Positions 1 to 10,120 are shown, counted from the stretch's first letter. The stretch is 64,000 nt of DNA from Priestia megaterium (GCA_008180335.1 VTEF01000003.1:62001-126000), one strand, 5' to 3'. Notes: generated from the sequence alone by a model not told the origin. A program made the numbers and translations.

Positions 1-402
1 ATTATTTTTATTAACTGTAGCTTTTACATAAGCTTTTTCATTCTCATAAGAATTGTTAGATTGCTCTTGGCTTCGGGTAAAGCTTTTTGCGCTTGAAAGA
101 GTCTGAACTTTATGCTTAACAATGTCTACTATTTCTTTTTTATTATTATATAGAACAATGTCATAAGAATATATAGTATCAGATTCAAGATTTGTGTCTT
201 TAAATTCAGGTTCATTTCCACTGTGAATTAAAACATCATTTCTGTAAATTTCATAATTTATGCCTTTACTTTTGTTAATGTCTAAAGTTATCGAATTGTT
301 TCCAACATTACTATTTACATTATTTTCAGCTGCAGACGCATTTAATGGTACTAAACAAATTATTAAAGCTGAAAAAAGAATTGCTCCAATAAGCTTTTTC
401 AT
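1..402 (-). CDS. Secreted hypothetical protein, N-terminal part (cut by window edge)
   Basis: An ATG at 402 is preceded by a strong GAGGGGG ribosome binding site six bases away, and the frame stays open for 134 codons to the window edge. The N-terminus is a Sec signal peptide: MKK, a hydrophobic stretch, then a likely cleavage after NASA near residue 24. The following ~90 residues include a beta-rich part (YEIYRN, TIYSYDIVLYN) resembling a fibronectin type III-like fold, then a Ser/Asn/Glu-rich stretch. The protein is therefore probably exported and surface-acting. The C-terminus lies outside the window, so no function is proposed. Confidence 0.6.
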   Translation of the reverse strand, partial: MKKLIGAILFSALIICLVPLNASAAENNVNSNVGNNSITLDINKSKGINYEIYRNDVLIHSGNEPEFKDTNLESDTIYSYDIVLYNNKKEIVDIVKHKVQTLSSAKSFTRSQEQSNNSYENEKAYVKATVNKNN

Positions 403-627
403 GTGTGCCCCCTCGATTTTTCTATAATTTCTGTGAACCGGTTCGTAAAAAGACTACCATACATAAAAGAGGGAATTTGGCGTAATTTGTCGAAATGCGG
501 ATAAATGGTAAAAGTTAACCAAATAACAATCCGTTGATTTCTTCTTTCGATACTTTTGTCCTAGGATAATATAATCATTTGATATAGGGGCAATGGCTTT
601 ACTGATAAAATTTGTACCTTCATTCCT

Positions 628-3597
628 TTATGAGACTTTTAGATTAATTGGAATCCTCTTATCCATATTTAATTCAAATGTTCCATATGGATTCACATGG
701 TTGTAAAATAAAGGAGTTAACCCCCTAAAATCATCAAGGGTCATTTTCTTGAGCCAATACTGGTTGTTGCTATAAAGAACTTCTTGAACCATTAAAGTAT
801 TCATATAAACTAAGCAGTTTTGAAGTAATTGGAGTGATAGTGCAGACACTTCTTGGGCTTCGAGAGAATTAAAACGAATTTCATTATTTTTTCCATAAAA
901 AATGTAGTTATTAACGGAATTCCAATGTTCAACGGTATTTAATCCTTCATGGATTTCTCTACGAACTTCCTCAAAATGTAAGTAATCACATAAGAAAATG
1001 GTTTTAATTGCTTTTCCTAACTCACATAAAGCTTGGTAAGTTGGGTGCTTCGTATCTCTTGTAAATCGCTTTAAAATGGCTTCTGCTGATGCAGTTCCTA
1101 ATCGTAAAGCAGTTGCGAACTTAATAATTTGCTCATACTGTTGACGGATAAGATCCCAGTTAATGGGCCTACTTAAGACGGGTTGTAAATGAGGATATTC
1201 CTCATTCATCCCGGCTTCAGGACGATACAATCTTTGAGAGCCAATATTTTTGAAGCGTGGCATCAACTTAAAATCAAGCAAATGGCAAAAAGCAAAAGCA
1301 ACAACACTTTGTCCATGCGTATCTACATAATTTCGATCTATTTCCATGTCTGTACAGTGACGTAGAACCCCCTCCATCATAGCTGCAACCTCAGAAGAGA
1401 GGCAGGTTTTGAGCTGAGAGTAAATACATGCTGATTTGCGATCTGTATGCCAATAGATCATCACTCCATGTTTTTTATAACGAGGATGCCATTCGGTAAG
1501 AAGATTTTGATCCCAAGCTCCAAAATGTTTTGAATCGGAAGCACATGCAGTAGTAGCTTCTCCCCATACTTCTTTCATTCGATGGTAAATAATTTGATTC
1601 GTAACTTCTGCATTAGCTTTTCGCAAATGATCTTTATGAATAAATTTATTACGGATATACTGAAGTTCACGATAGCTATCTTGGTTATTTCCAGCAGAGA
1701 CGGCTTTTAAACCGGTGTTTGTTCCTAATCCAAATAGGCTAAGAAGAAGTCGGCGTTGAACCGTTTCCTCATCTAAAATAGATCGGTCCGCAGTAGTTTT
1801 AAAATGCTTGGTGAATCCAGTATGAAAATCTGTTTCTTTTAATAAATCTAAGAGATTGATATTGGACCATCGATTCCTAATCTCCTGTTTAATTAAAGAC
1901 AAATGTGGAGGTTCGGCTTGCTTTTCTAGTGGGGTTACACGAATCCATCCCTTGTTATTTTTGTTGGTAATCTTAACTTTATCATTACTTTTATTTTCAA
2001 ATCCTTGGTTCAGTAAATAGAGTTTATCCTTCATTAGTTGTATAATGTCCGTGATAAAAGGTTCTACATCGAGTGGAACTTTGAGCGCTTGGAAATATTC
2101 TTCTTTGTTTTCTTCAAAATCTTGAGGTAAATCTTCATCAGGATTTCGATATCGATTAGCACCTTGAATCCAAACTTCTTTACAACGAAGTCGTGTTCGA
2201 AGAGATTGTAAAACAGCAATTTCATAATTAATTCGGTTAACCCTTTCGATCCCTTTGCTATCCGTTTTAATTATAATATCCTTCCATTTAGGCTGTATGA
2301 CTCCTTCAATAGGAATTTCATCTCCGACTGCAAAAAAGCGCTGGCCACTGTCACTGTATTCTTGAATAAGTTGAAGAGCTTCAATTATAGGTTGATGGGA
2401 TAGATTATTAGACTTAAACGATAGGTTTTTTAGGATATCACAGAGAGCTCTCCTATAATGTCCTCGATAGGAAGAGTGCATTTTTATGTAAATTTTTTCT
2501 TTATATTCCCGGTTATTTCTCGTCATATCTTTAATAATATCCTGTATGGTGGAAGAGCTAACAATTGGATATAAAGTATCTTGAATGATTCCATCTGGAT
2601 GATCAACGGTCGCTTTTAATAAGTTAAGAATGTGTTTATTTTTGCCCTGTACTTTTTCTAGTTCTGCCACTGTTTCATTCCGAGTGGTATTCTTCGCTTT
2701 ATTTCCAAACTTAAGGGTGATTTCATCTAGCAAATCAGCTAAATTATCAATAATTTCAGCTTGTCGATGCGAAAATAAAATGGCAAGTAAGGTATAGCGA
2801 ATAGGCATCGGATGTGCACGTAATTCTGTTACTGTCTCGGTAGCAGCACGAAGTCGATATTTATTTTTTAATTTTGGAGTTAAAGAACGAAATAAACCAT
2901 CTGGAATTTGAAGGTGTCGAATAGCCAATAATTTCTTAACTTCCATCTCCATTGTATTAACACTGGGTTTACCAGGGGAGGAAAGTAGGTGGCGAAAAGC
3001 TAAAATGTCGCTTTCCCCTTCATCAGATTCTCCCTGAACATGTGATTCTAATAAAGCATCTAACCGGGAGCATGTCTTAGGAGATAATTGTTGATAGATT
3101 TCTTGATAGAAGCCCTTTTCAAAAGCATCAATGGCAGAAGCAATCATTCGCTTCAATCGTCCATCAGAAGGTGGCTCTACTTTCCATTTGCGAAAAAGAC
3201 TATATGCTTGGTTTATTAAATAGTCTGTATCGTGTGTAAATGGAACCTGTTCTTGTAACCATTTTTCCATACGTTCATTATCTGCACCGGTGAGTTCTTG
3301 AAAACCAAAGAAGTTTCGAATTTGCTTTCTGTGGTAGGTGTAATTCCTTTCTTCAGCTCCCCAACGATATTCGTCGAACAGAACGGGGGACAACTTAAGT
3401 TGCTTTGCGATATACTCAACAACTGTCCTTGGAATATCACTTTTTTTAGTTGGAAATCTAGCATCATGTTGAAAATACTTTAATAACACGGTAAAACCAA
3501 GACGACTCGCACCAGTCTTGTTACCGATTAATTTACGCTCGACGTTAACCAAGGTAAAATGTTCTAATAGCTCGTCTTCTGTCCAACTCCTCTTCAT
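628..3597 (-). CDS. tnpA: Tn3-family transposase
   Basis: A protein of about 989 residues, the normal length for a Tn3-family DDE transposase. The N-terminal ~170 residues match the DUF4158-type region ([12 protein letters not shown], then a [12 protein letters not shown] segment). The C-terminal half carries the DDE_Tnp_Tn3 domain, including [12 protein letters not shown], the YVDTHGQS motif and the [12 protein letters not shown] motif. I place the start at the second ATG (3597), eight bases after GGGAG; the first ATG (3603) touches that site. No resolvase, res site or passenger gene is adjacent. A GGGG run at 587, downstream of the stop, could begin a terminal repeat, but I found no convincing partner on the right. 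The frame is intact, so the enzyme may be active in trans. Confidence 0.93.
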   Translation of the reverse strand: MKRSWTEDELLEHFTLVNVERKLIGNKTGASRLGFTVLLKYFQHDARFPTKKSDIPRTVVEYIAKQLKLSPVLFDEYRWGAEERNYTYHRKQIRNFFGFQELTGADNERMEKWLQEQVPFTHDTDYLINQAYSLFRKWKVEPPSDGRLKRMIASAIDAFEKGFYQEIYQQLSPKTCSRLDALLESHVQGESDEGESDILAFRHLLSSPGKPSVNTMEMEVKKLLAIRHLQIPDGLFRSLTPKLKNKYRLRAATETVTELRAHPMPIRYTLLAILFSHRQAEIIDNLADLLDEITLKFGNKAKNTTRNETVAELEKVQGKNKHILNLLKATVDHPDGIIQDTLYPIVSSSTIQDIIKDMTRNNREYKEKIYIKMHSSYRGHYRRALCDILKNLSFKSNNLSHQPIIEALQLIQEYSDSGQRFFAVGDEIPIEGVIQPKWKDIIIKTDSKGIERVNRINYEIAVLQSLRTRLRCKEVWIQGANRYRNPDEDLPQDFEENKEEYFQALKVPLDVEPFITDIIQLMKDKLYLLNQGFENKSNDKVKITNKNNKGWIRVTPLEKQAEPPHLSLIKQEIRNRWSNINLLDLLKETDFHTGFTKHFKTTADRSILDEETVQRRLLLSLFGLGTNTGLKAVSAGNNQDSYRELQYIRNKFIHKDHLRKANAEVTNQIIYHRMKEVWGEATTACASDSKHFGAWDQNLLTEWHPRYKKHGVMIYWHTDRKSACIYSQLKTCLSSEVAAMMEGVLRHCTDMEIDRNYVDTHGQSVVAFAFCHLLDFKLMPRFKNIGSQRLYRPEAGMNEEYPHLQPVLSRPINWDLIRQQYEQIIKFATALRLGTASAEAILKRFTRDTKHPTYQALCELGKAIKTIFLCDYLHFEEVRREIHEGLNTVEHWNSVNNYIFYGKNNEIRFNSLEAQEVSALSLQLLQNCLVYMNTLMVQEVLYSNNQYWLKKMTLDDFRGLTPLFYNHVNPYGTFELNMDKRIPINLKVS

Positions 3598-3731
3598 ATA
3601 CATCTCTCCCTATATATGTAAAATTTCTACCTATACATTAGTTTAGGTAAAAATAAACAATAAAAAAAGCCTTATTCGGCCAACGTTTTCAAACATTATA
3701 TGTCTACTTTGCGGTCTATGACAGCAACCCT

Positions 3732-3923
3732 GTGATTAGGCCTATTAGATATTCGATACTTGAAAAACACAATCAGAAAATTCAACAAGAAATTTCCAAG
3801 CTTATTGAAACTCAAAAAACCATCGAATATAAGCTCAGTTATTATCGTGACATCTCTGCAAATCCTGAACTTAACGACAGACAAGAACTGTACCCTAAGA
3901 ACAAAAGAAGACTTATAGTTTAA
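3732..3923 (+). pseudogene. C-terminal remnant of a MerR-family regulator (probable)
   Basis: The 63-residue frame contains ILEKHNQKIQQEI followed by a coiled stretch ending in YKLSYYRDI. This is the usual shape of the dimerisation helix of MerR regulators (ILxEHxxxIxxxI...IDYKIxxY). The DNA-binding winged helix that should lie upstream is missing. The open frame continues upstream to about 3660 without regulator-like sequence, then meets the end of the Tn3 region. It is most simply the 3' end of a regulator cut off by transposon insertion or deletion. The GTG at 3732 has no convincing ribosome binding site, so expression is doubtful. Confidence 0.5.
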
Positions 3924-4000
3924 ATTATCTAATGTTTTGATGTAGCTTTAAAATAAAGTTCAATTAAAAATACCGTACAACCCGATATTTTTAGTATACA

Positions 4001-4034
4001 AAAAGAATCCATTTTGATTAAAATGGATTCTTTT
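4001..4034. terminator. Bidirectional intrinsic terminator
   Basis: A 14-base inverted repeat (AAAAGAATCCATTT and its complement) around a short loop. It has A-rich and T-rich flanks and can act for the minus-strand GH3 gene or for the plus-strand MerR remnant. Confidence 0.7.
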
Positions 4035-4110
4035 CCTTATTATTGTGGTAGTAATTAGTTACATACCTACTGAGATTGGAACAGTGCGTTAGAGAGACAC
4101 ACCGTTCCAA

Positions 4111-6420
4111 TCATTTAAGTGGCTGATACTCTTTTTCGTGGTGCTCATTTAACAGTTGAATTATTTGCGTAAGCATCTCCTCTGTAAAGTCGCCTTTACT
4201 AAAACTAACCATTGTACGGAGCGGCATATCTCGCAACATCGCTGCCATCATTTCGGACGCTTCACCATCCTCTTGATTTTCGTTTGCGAGCAGATTATTT
4301 TCCTTTGCTTTTGCCAGCAGTTCTTTTGCTAATGGTGCAAGAATTGGATCAGTAAACAAATCACCAACTGTTGTGTTTCTGTGAACTAACTTTTTGACAG
4401 GAGCAGTTGATTGGACAAGAATGTTGTCTTTCAGGACAATATCCTGAGAAGATTTCCCGATTAGAATTTCAAATTCTCCTGTTTCCACATGCCAATCTTT
4501 CAACTCAACGCTATAAAAAGCAAATGCGCGTTTATCTAGCGTAGATGTAACAGTTTTTTCCTCACCTGGTTGTAGCTCTACTTTTTCAAAACCTTTTAGC
4601 TCTTTTTCAGGTCGTATCACAGAGCTTGCGACATCTTTTACATATAGTTGAACAATTTCCTTACCTGCCACAGCACCGGTATTTTTAACATTCACACTGA
4701 CAATAACAGTTTCCGTATCTTGCATTTCTTTTTTGCTGATAGAGAGATTACTGTATTCAAAACTTGTGTAGCTTAAACCATAGCCGAATGGAAATAGCGG
4801 TTCGATGTTTTTGGTATCATAGTAACGATAACCGACGAATAGACCTTCTCTGTATTCTACTTTATCTCCCTCCCCAGGAAAGTTTAAATAAGAAGGATTG
4901 TCACTTAAGAACTTTGGAAATGTTTCAGCTAACTTTCCGCTCGGATTTGCGTCGCCAAACAATAGATCAGCAATGGCTCCTCCAAGGGCCTGTCCTCCTA
5001 AATATCCTTCAAGCAAACCTTTTACTTTATCAATCCAAGGCATTTCAATCGGTGAACCGTTGCTTAAAACGACAACAATATTGCTGTTCACTTCGGCCAC
5101 TTCTTCAATTAATAGGCGATGATTTTCTGGTATGCACAAATGTTCTCTATCGTAGCCCTCTGATTCATAACTGTCGGGAAGTCCCACAAAAAGAATGACC
5201 GTGTCTGATTGTGCCGCAACTTTTTTTGCTTCATCCATTAAGGATTGGTCCACCACATCACTAGTAAGGTGATAGCCTTGAGCATATAATACAGTTGCGT
5301 TACTACCCGCCGTTATTTTGATTTCTTCGAGGATGTTTTCAAGCTTTGTCGGTTTAATATGCGAACTTCCCCCTCCTTGGTATCGAGGTGTTGTCGCAAA
5401 TTCCCCTATAACAGCCACTGTTCCTTCCTTTTTGAGCGGAAGAATACAATCTTCATTTTTCAACAGAACCATGCTTTCTCTTGCTATTTCTTTTGCTAGC
5501 TGATGGTGAGCATCCTTGTCATAGACAGCATTTTCTTTTCTGTTATCGACTGCCATGAAAATAATTCGCAGTAACCTTTCTACTGCTCTGTCCAGTTTTT
5601 CTTCAGAAAGCTTTCCGTTTTTTACAGCTTCGACGATTTTTTCGTCACCAACTCCGTAGCTTGAAGGCATTTCAAGTTCTAAACCGGCGGCTAATCCATC
5701 CGCACGTTCATCGACCGCAAACCAGTCGGAAACGACAAAACCTTCAAATCCCCATTCCTCTTTCAAAATATCATTTAACAGGTACTCATTTTCTGAAGCG
5801 TATTCTCCGTTTACCTTATTGTAGGCGCTCATGACTGTCCATGGCTGCGACTGTTTGACAGCTCCTTCAAAGCTGGCAAGATAAATTTCTCGCAGCGTTC
5901 GTTCATCAACAATGGCATCCACAGTCATTCGACGATGCTCCTGATTATTGGCAGCGAAGTGTTTCAGAGAAGTCCCCACTCCTTGACTCTGAACACCTTT
6001 AATATGATTGGCTGCCATTTCAGATGAAAGATAAGGATCTTCTGAAAAATATTCAAAGTTTCTTCCACAAAGCGGTGAGCGTTTGATATTTACACCAGGT
6101 CCAAGAAGGATAGCTACATTTTCAGCTTGACATTCTTCTCCTAAAGCAACACCTACTTTTTGAATGAGCTCTCTGTTCCATGAACTTGCCATTCCGACTG
6201 CAGATGGAAAACAAGTAGCCGGGACACTGCCAAACAGACCCAAGTGATCGGCGTCACCCTCCTGCTTTCGAAGTCCATGAGGACCGTCTGTTACCATAAT
6301 CGATGGAATTCTCAGACGCTCTATTCCTTTTGTATGCCAAAAATCCAATCCTGAGCATAAGCTAGCTTTTTCTTCTACTGTCATTTGTGAAATGATTTTC
6401 TGAATATCTCTTTGCATCAT
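4111..6420 (-). CDS. Glycoside hydrolase family 3 beta-glucosidase
   Basis: A 769-residue protein with the full GH3 layout. The N-terminal barrel holds TDGPHG, the [12 protein letters not shown] motif near 153-164 and the SDW nucleophile motif (Asp232). An alpha/beta-sandwich domain follows ([16 protein letters not shown]), and after it a fibronectin III-like domain ([11 protein letters not shown]) of the BglX type. The start is set at 6420, where GGAGG sits four bases upstream; upstream in-frame codons lack a site. There is no signal peptide, so it likely hydrolyses imported beta-glucosides or oligosaccharides in the cytoplasm. It is monocistronic, with no PTS or ABC partner beside it, so the substrate cannot be inferred. 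The C-terminal ~100 residues after the Fn3 domain ([15 protein letters not shown]) are an extra tail. Confidence 0.92.
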   Translation of the reverse strand: MMQRDIQKIISQMTVEEKASLCSGLDFWHTKGIERLRIPSIMVTDGPHGLRKQEGDADHLGLFGSVPATCFPSAVGMASSWNRELIQKVGVALGEECQAENVAILLGPGVNIKRSPLCGRNFEYFSEDPYLSSEMAANHIKGVQSQGVGTSLKHFAANNQEHRRMTVDAIVDERTLREIYLASFEGAVKQSQPWTVMSAYNKVNGEYASENEYLLNDILKEEWGFEGFVVSDWFAVDERADGLAAGLELEMPSSYGVGDEKIVEAVKNGKLSEEKLDRAVERLLRIIFMAVDNRKENAVYDKDAHHQLAKEIARESMVLLKNEDCILPLKKEGTVAVIGEFATTPRYQGGGSSHIKPTKLENILEEIKITAGSNATVLYAQGYHLTSDVVDQSLMDEAKKVAAQSDTVILFVGLPDSYESEGYDREHLCIPENHRLLIEEVAEVNSNIVVVLSNGSPIEMPWIDKVKGLLEGYLGGQALGGAIADLLFGDANPSGKLAETFPKFLSDNPSYLNFPGEGDKVEYREGLFVGYRYYDTKNIEPLFPFGYGLSYTSFEYSNLSISKKEMQDTETVIVSVNVKNTGAVAGKEIVQLYVKDVASSVIRPEKELKGFEKVELQPGEEKTVTSTLDKRAFAFYSVELKDWHVETGEFEILIGKSSQDIVLKDNILVQSTAPVKKLVHRNTTVGDLFTDPILAPLAKELLAKAKENNLLANENQEDGEASEMMAAMLRDMPLRTMVSFSKGDFTEEMLTQIIQLLNEHHEKEYQPLK

Positions 6421-6751
6421 GTGCCTCCAATAAGCCGTTTTTATGATCATAGCTAAGACTTCTTCACTCGGCTTTTTATTTGTACAAAAAAGATTTTCCT
6501 ACTATAAAACAACCTTACAACTTCTATATTATACCAAAATATTTAGGATCCTGTCTGCTTGCAATTCACCTCTTATCAAAAATTAATGTTTCACACCTTC
6601 ACATTTGTAGAAGCTATTACTACCAAAGATTTTGTTATAAGATAGCAGATTTATTATGTAAAGCGTAACTTTGGTCACATCTTCTTTGTTATAGAAACTT
6701 ATCCTCATCTAAACTCAGGTTTAAAGTAAAAAAACATTGAAAAAACGGATT
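6421..6751. other. Intergenic, 331 bp
   Basis: This AT-rich spacer separates the upstream side of the GH3 gene from the 3' end of the acetyltransferase gene. The only open frame (6480-6668, plus strand) has no ribosome binding site and no recognisable composition. I see no terminator hairpin or repeat in it. Confidence 0.5.
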
Positions 6752-7285
6752 TTATCTGCTATATTCTATTAGCCAGCAGTCCCTAAGTTCTTCCTCATGG
6801 TATTCGTGTTTTGGCAAATACTTAACCTTTTTAAAGCCGCATCTTTCATAACATGATATTGCCCTTTGATTCCAAGCTTGCGGATTCATTACAATTTTTT
6901 CTGCATGCTTTTTATGCGTGAGATAGTCAATCATTAACTTGACCAAATCCGTTCCAATTCCTTTATTCCAATAGTCTGTTTCTCCAATAAATTGATCCAT
7001 TCCATATATATTTTCTAAGACCTCATATCCATATGCTTTTTTTTCTTGAGAATCTACTAGATAGAATTGAATATAGCCAATAGCTGTGTGCTCGAATTCT
7101 ATCATACACCTCGTAACATCATCCTCATATTGATAAAAATGTTCATTAATCATATTGATATCATGGGGATTGTCACGCCCTTCGTAATATTGAAGTACTA
7201 GCGGATTACTTAACCATTTAACCAGCAATTCTTTATCTGATTCTGTCAGTTCCCGAATTATTAACTTCTCATTGCTTATTATCAT
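6752..7285 (-). CDS. AAC(6')-like GNAT acetyltransferase, possible aminoglycoside 6'-N-acetyltransferase
   Basis: A 177-residue GNAT protein. Its GMDQFIGETDYWNKGIGT segment closely follows the motif A region of AAC(6')-Ie-type enzymes (GMDQFIGE..YW.KGIGT). The N-terminal IRELTESDKELLVKWLSNP...YYEGRD and the C-terminal CYERCGFKKVKYLPKHEYHE also line up with that family. The family acetylates the 6'-amino group of aminoglycosides using acetyl-CoA. A clear AAGGGGG site precedes the ATG at 7285. Chromosomal Bacillus members of this family are often of unknown activity, so resistance is only a prediction from sequence. Confidence 0.75.
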   Translation of the reverse strand: MIISNEKLIIRELTESDKELLVKWLSNPLVLQYYEGRDNPHDINMINEHFYQYEDDVTRCMIEFEHTAIGYIQFYLVDSQEKKAYGYEVLENIYGMDQFIGETDYWNKGIGTDLVKLMIDYLTHKKHAEKIVMNPQAWNQRAISCYERCGFKKVKYLPKHEYHEEELRDCWLIEYSR

Positions 7286-7478
7286 GATTCTAATCCCCCT
7301 TTCTCATTTATTGTAATTTGTAAAATTTAGTGATTTTTGAAAGACCTGTCTATGTAAGTATACTAAATATACTCTAGCTCATTCCCTTTTGTTAAAATAA
7401 TAAAATAGAAAAAGGTTCAACTATTCTAGTAAAAAATGTAGCTAAACGATTTCTTTAAATATTAATTTTATTGAGTAA

Positions 7479-7778
7479 TTGTATGGCAAGGGAAAAACAA
7501 AAATAGGAAGTATGACTGGAAGGAAGACATTTGAGATTGATGAGGCAAGGTCAAAAGAAGTTAAATGGAAAGGATGTATATATACTCTTAGCACTAATGC
7601 ATTAGGGCCTGATGTGCACGTTTTTAATACTTGCAGAAAGACTGTTGGCACCTTTAAATCTGACCTCTACCATTTAAAAGATCAAAAATGTTCTCTATTG
7701 ACAGCCGAAGTAGACCTGCCTGTGCCAATTATGATTTCAGCTTTTTATGCAAATTGTACATCCAAAAAAGCAGTATAA
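7479..7778 (+). CDS. Small hypothetical protein, possible tubby C-terminal-like domain fragment
   Basis: A 99-residue frame begins at a TTG with no strong ribosome binding site. The segment KWKGCIYTLSTNALGPDVHVFN...VGTFKSDLYHLK...DLPVPIMISAFYA reads like the end of a small beta-rich protein and resembles tubby C-terminal-like domain proteins of Bacillus. The first 25 residues are basic and lack any counterpart. It may therefore be a 3' gene fragment with a fortuitous start. I see no promoter, and the flanking genes are unrelated. Confidence 0.35.
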   Translation: MYGKGKTKIGSMTGRKTFEIDEARSKEVKWKGCIYTLSTNALGPDVHVFNTCRKTVGTFKSDLYHLKDQKCSLLTAEVDLPVPIMISAFYANCTSKKAV

Positions 7779-7850
7779 CTTTATTATAAATAAGTAAAAC
7801 TTTATAAATTAATGTTACACTGCCTTAAGTTTTTATGATTAGATATAGCT

Positions 7851-8102
7851 TCAAGAACTTTCTGCAAATGATAGGCCCTTGGCAGCAAGAGCACGACGGA
7901 TGTAATCCAGCGCTTTTGGTCCCATCCCATGTAGTTGTAAGACCTCAGATTCAGTAACTTTAGTAAGCTGTTCAAGCTGCAAGTATCCGGCTCCTTCAAG
8001 TGCTCGACGCGCCGGCTTAGCTAACTCGGCTGGCAGGTCGCTCTCCAGTTCAACTTTTGAATTTATTTGATGGTGAGTCTTTACATTATTATTCTGTGTC
8101 AT
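7851..8102 (-). CDS. Helix-hairpin-helix DNA-binding protein (RNA polymerase alpha-CTD-like)
   Basis: An 83-residue protein. After a ~20-residue polar N-terminus, residues 25-80 read LPAELAKPARRALEGAGY...VTESEVLQLHGMGPKALDYIRRAL. This is the helix-hairpin-helix fold of the RpoA C-terminal domain, with the LHGMGPKAL hairpin. The start is set at 8102 because AAAGGAG lies seven bases upstream; upstream in-frame codons have no site. Such stand-alone alpha-CTD-like proteins are small cytoplasmic DNA-binding proteins of unknown role. It appears monocistronic. Confidence 0.78.
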   Translation of the reverse strand: MTQNNNVKTHHQINSKVELESDLPAELAKPARRALEGAGYLQLEQLTKVTESEVLQLHGMGPKALDYIRRALAAKGLSFAESS

Positions 8103-8204
8103 AACAACTGCTCCTTTCTTCAGTAATTTAATAATCACCTTTAGCTAGATTCTAACATCATTCTATCTTTGATAATGAACAATTATCCATAATCACTCAT
8201 AACA

Positions 8205-8238
8205 TGAAAGAAGCCCTTTTATTAAGGGCTCTTCTTGT
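8205..8238. terminator. Intrinsic terminator-like hairpin
   Basis: The stem AAGAAGCCCTT / AAGGGCTCTTCTT with a 5-base loop (TTATT) lies between the HhH gene and the downstream membrane-protein gene. The T-rich side is on the plus strand and the A-rich side is upstream, so it could act in either direction. Confidence 0.5.
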
Positions 8239-8407
8239 TTAAAACCAATCAGTTTCAATTAATTATACTTGTTAGCTCTTACTTTATATACATATCTACG
8301 TTTATTAGATATAATCTTTGTTTCCAAACCTAATATAATTAATATTATATATTTTTACACAGGCAATGCTACCTCACTTCCGTTTATTTCCATAACATTC
8401 TACTCGC

Positions 8408-9004
8408 TTAAGCAAATAAAGATAAAATCGCATATCCAATAACACCTAAAACGATGATAGGTATTAACGCTAACAAAGAGGCTATACGCTCTTTATTTGA
8501 GCGCTCTAAAGCCAAAACTAAACTAACACCAACAATAATTTGCACAACGCCAGTATGCCACATATGAATATAATCACTTAGATTCAAAAACAAATGTAAT
8601 CCTTCTGTAATGAAGACTCCACCGATAAGTGCACTGCCATATTTATGCAGAGGACCTCTATCTTTTCCCCATAAGTATCCTGCTATTCCAAAGATGCTGC
8701 CGCCAATGACTGCTGCTACAGTCCAAACCAATATATAATATAGTGAATGGGAAACATTTTGGATTAACATTGCGTAAGCGTAATATCCTGTTACCATCCC
8801 TAATAGAGTTATGATAGCAGATATTGCAGATTTTCCTTTTGTTGAACTAAGTGCGCCCATAAAAAAAGCGGGCAGCAGCCAAACTGTCCCTGAGTTAGCT
8901 AATGAATTCCAGTTTCCCGGAAGAACTCCTTGTCCTAAAACCGTAAGTATTCCTACTATAAGTCCAACTATAGCTGAAAGTAATATGTTGTTCCGATTTT
9001 TCAT
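8408..9004 (-). CDS. Multi-pass membrane protein, DUF6518-like
   Basis: A 198-residue protein with about six hydrophobic segments. It starts MKNRNNILLSAIVGLIVGILTVLGQGVLPGNW and contains ALSSTKGKSAISAIITLLGMVTGYYAY and FGIAGYLWGKDRGP. The gene-length pattern and the alternating membrane spans resemble the DUF6518 group of uncharacterised Gram-positive membrane proteins; I give that family name tentatively. The ATG at 9004 follows AAAGGGTG. No enzymatic or transport motif is visible and no operon partner is close. Confidence 0.6.
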   Translation of the reverse strand: MKNRNNILLSAIVGLIVGILTVLGQGVLPGNWNSLANSGTVWLLPAFFMGALSSTKGKSAISAIITLLGMVTGYYAYAMLIQNVSHSLYYILVWTVAAVIGGSIFGIAGYLWGKDRGPLHKYGSALIGGVFITEGLHLFLNLSDYIHMWHTGVVQIIVGVSLVLALERSNKERIASLLALIPIIVLGVIGYAILSLFA

Positions 9005-9306
9005 GATTGTTCACCCTTTAAGTATAAATAATTTCTCATTAAATCTCTTCTTTTTGTTTCATTTCTCATCATTACAATTTGATCTCCTTCATTAGAATTA
9101 TCGCTCAATAACAGACTCCTTTCTATTTTATAACGTATTAAAGGTTAAAAAGTATGCAGTTCTTTTAAGTTTTTCACAAAAGAGAAATAAAAAACTTGCC
9201 CACAAAGGCAAGTTGAGAATGAGAAAAGATCAATGTGTAATGTAAAGTCGTTTTGCAATTAGGTTCATCCCTTAAGCCAAAATTCTTTTTACTCTTCCCC
9301 GCTCGA
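9005..9306. other. Intergenic, ~300 bp with one terminator
   Basis: The region holds upstream sequence of the DUF6518-like gene and, at 9189-9216, a terminator hairpin listed separately. Nothing else is recognised. Confidence 0.5.
9189..9216 (-). terminator. Intrinsic terminator of the MarR-DUF3147 operon
   Basis: A perfect AACTTGCC/GGCAAGTT stem with a 6-base loop, followed on the minus strand by a T-rich tail (TTTTTTATTTC). It lies about 90 bases past the DUF3147 stop. Confidence 0.75.
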
Positions 9307-9660
9307 TTAGTTGAACAGGATAGCCCTTACGTATTTTAAAGTAAGATCTTGAATAAATAAAAAGAGCAGCCATCCGCACATACCGAGACTAATCGAAATA
9401 TATAAATGAACAGAATGATGTAAAGCTATATAAACAATAATTAATAATACCGCTGTTGCAGGAAATCCCCAGAGCACTCCTAGTGCAAACTTACTTAAGG
9501 TAGCGGTTTTTTCTCCCTGTACGTATAGCCATATAATGCTAAGCAAGCTTACTAAAGGAAGTGCAGCAATTATTCCTCCATAGGAAGGGAATCTCCTTGA
9601 AATCTCTGTAACAATGCCAATAATAACCGCAGACGCCATAATCTTCATTATTACATACAT
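9307..9660 (-). CDS. DUF3147 family membrane protein
   Basis: A 117-residue protein with about four transmembrane segments. The motif RRFPSYGGIIAALPLVSLLSIIWLY followed by a second half with WGFPATAV is typical of DUF3147 (small inner-membrane proteins of unknown role). The ATG at 9660 overlaps the end of the MarR gene by ten bases, indicating translational coupling; a second in-frame ATG at 9648 is an alternative. The overlap and shared terminator suggest that the MarR protein controls this gene together with itself. Confidence 0.8.
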   Translation of the reverse strand: MYVIMKIMASAVIIGIVTEISRRFPSYGGIIAALPLVSLLSIIWLYVQGEKTATLSKFALGVLWGFPATAVLLIIVYIALHHSVHLYISISLGMCGWLLFLFIQDLTLKYVRAILFN

Positions 9661-10067
9661 CGTTTTGCACCCTCACTTAAGATTTTAAAAGCTTGTTCTA
9701 TTGTTTCCTTCTCATGATCGCTTAACTGATTTAATACTTTTGCTAATTTTTCTTCATCTAGACTCGTATTTCTATGTAATATTTGCTTGCCAACCTGCGT
9801 TAAACAGAGAATGACTTTTCTTTGATCAAGCGGATCTCTTCTTTTTATTAAATAGTTCTTTTCTATCAACCTTTTAATGTGTTCAGATGCTGTATTATGA
9901 GAGACTTTTATATAAGAAGAGATTTCATTCACTCCTACCTGTTCCTGTTTTTCTACAAGCTGAAGAATACGAACTGCTTGATGAGAAATCTTCTCTTGAT
10001 GAAGATAATGTAAATGAAAATAAATATCCGTCCAATATTCATTTAATTTTGAAACTTGGTTATCCAT
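9651..10067 (-). CDS. MarR-family transcriptional regulator
   Basis: A 138-residue protein with a MarR winged helix: VNEISSYIKVSHNTASEHIKRLIEKNYLIKR is the helix-turn-helix and RRDPLDQRKVILCLTQVG is the wing, including the DxR motif. Dimerisation helices lie at both ends. ATG 10067 is preferred over the in-frame GTG at 10076, because AAGG lies nine bases upstream of it. The upstream region carries a perfect inverted repeat (10082-10120), so autoregulation is likely. The gene is coupled to the downstream DUF3147 membrane protein. Confidence 0.9.
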   Translation of the reverse strand: MDNQVSKLNEYWTDIYFHLHYLHQEKISHQAVRILQLVEKQEQVGVNEISSYIKVSHNTASEHIKRLIEKNYLIKRRDPLDQRKVILCLTQVGKQILHRNTSLDEEKLAKVLNQLSDHEKETIEQAFKILSEGAKRCM

Positions 10068-10081
10068 AGCTTTCACCCTTT

Positions 10082-10120
10082 TATATCGTTTAATAAGATT
10101 ATATCGTATTAAACGATATA
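10082..10120. promoter_or_regulatory. Candidate MarR operator: three overlapping TATATCG half-sites
   Basis: TATATCGTTTAATA (10082-10095) is repeated as a perfect inverted copy (TATTAAACGATATA, 10107-10120). A second, nested palindrome uses a TATATCG at 10100-10106 with the same right arm. The element sits 15-53 bases upstream of the MarR start codon, the expected place for an autoregulatory operator. Confidence 0.7.

Noticed and set aside
587-624. GGGG-starting sequence as the left terminal repeat of a Tn3 element
   Set aside because: It is in the right place, but I could not find an inverted partner between 3600 and 4110, and the inner bases do not resemble known Tn3 repeats.
4764-5198. 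144-residue plus-strand open frame
   Set aside because: It lies wholly inside the GH3 gene on the opposite strand, has no ribosome binding site and has no recognisable protein features.
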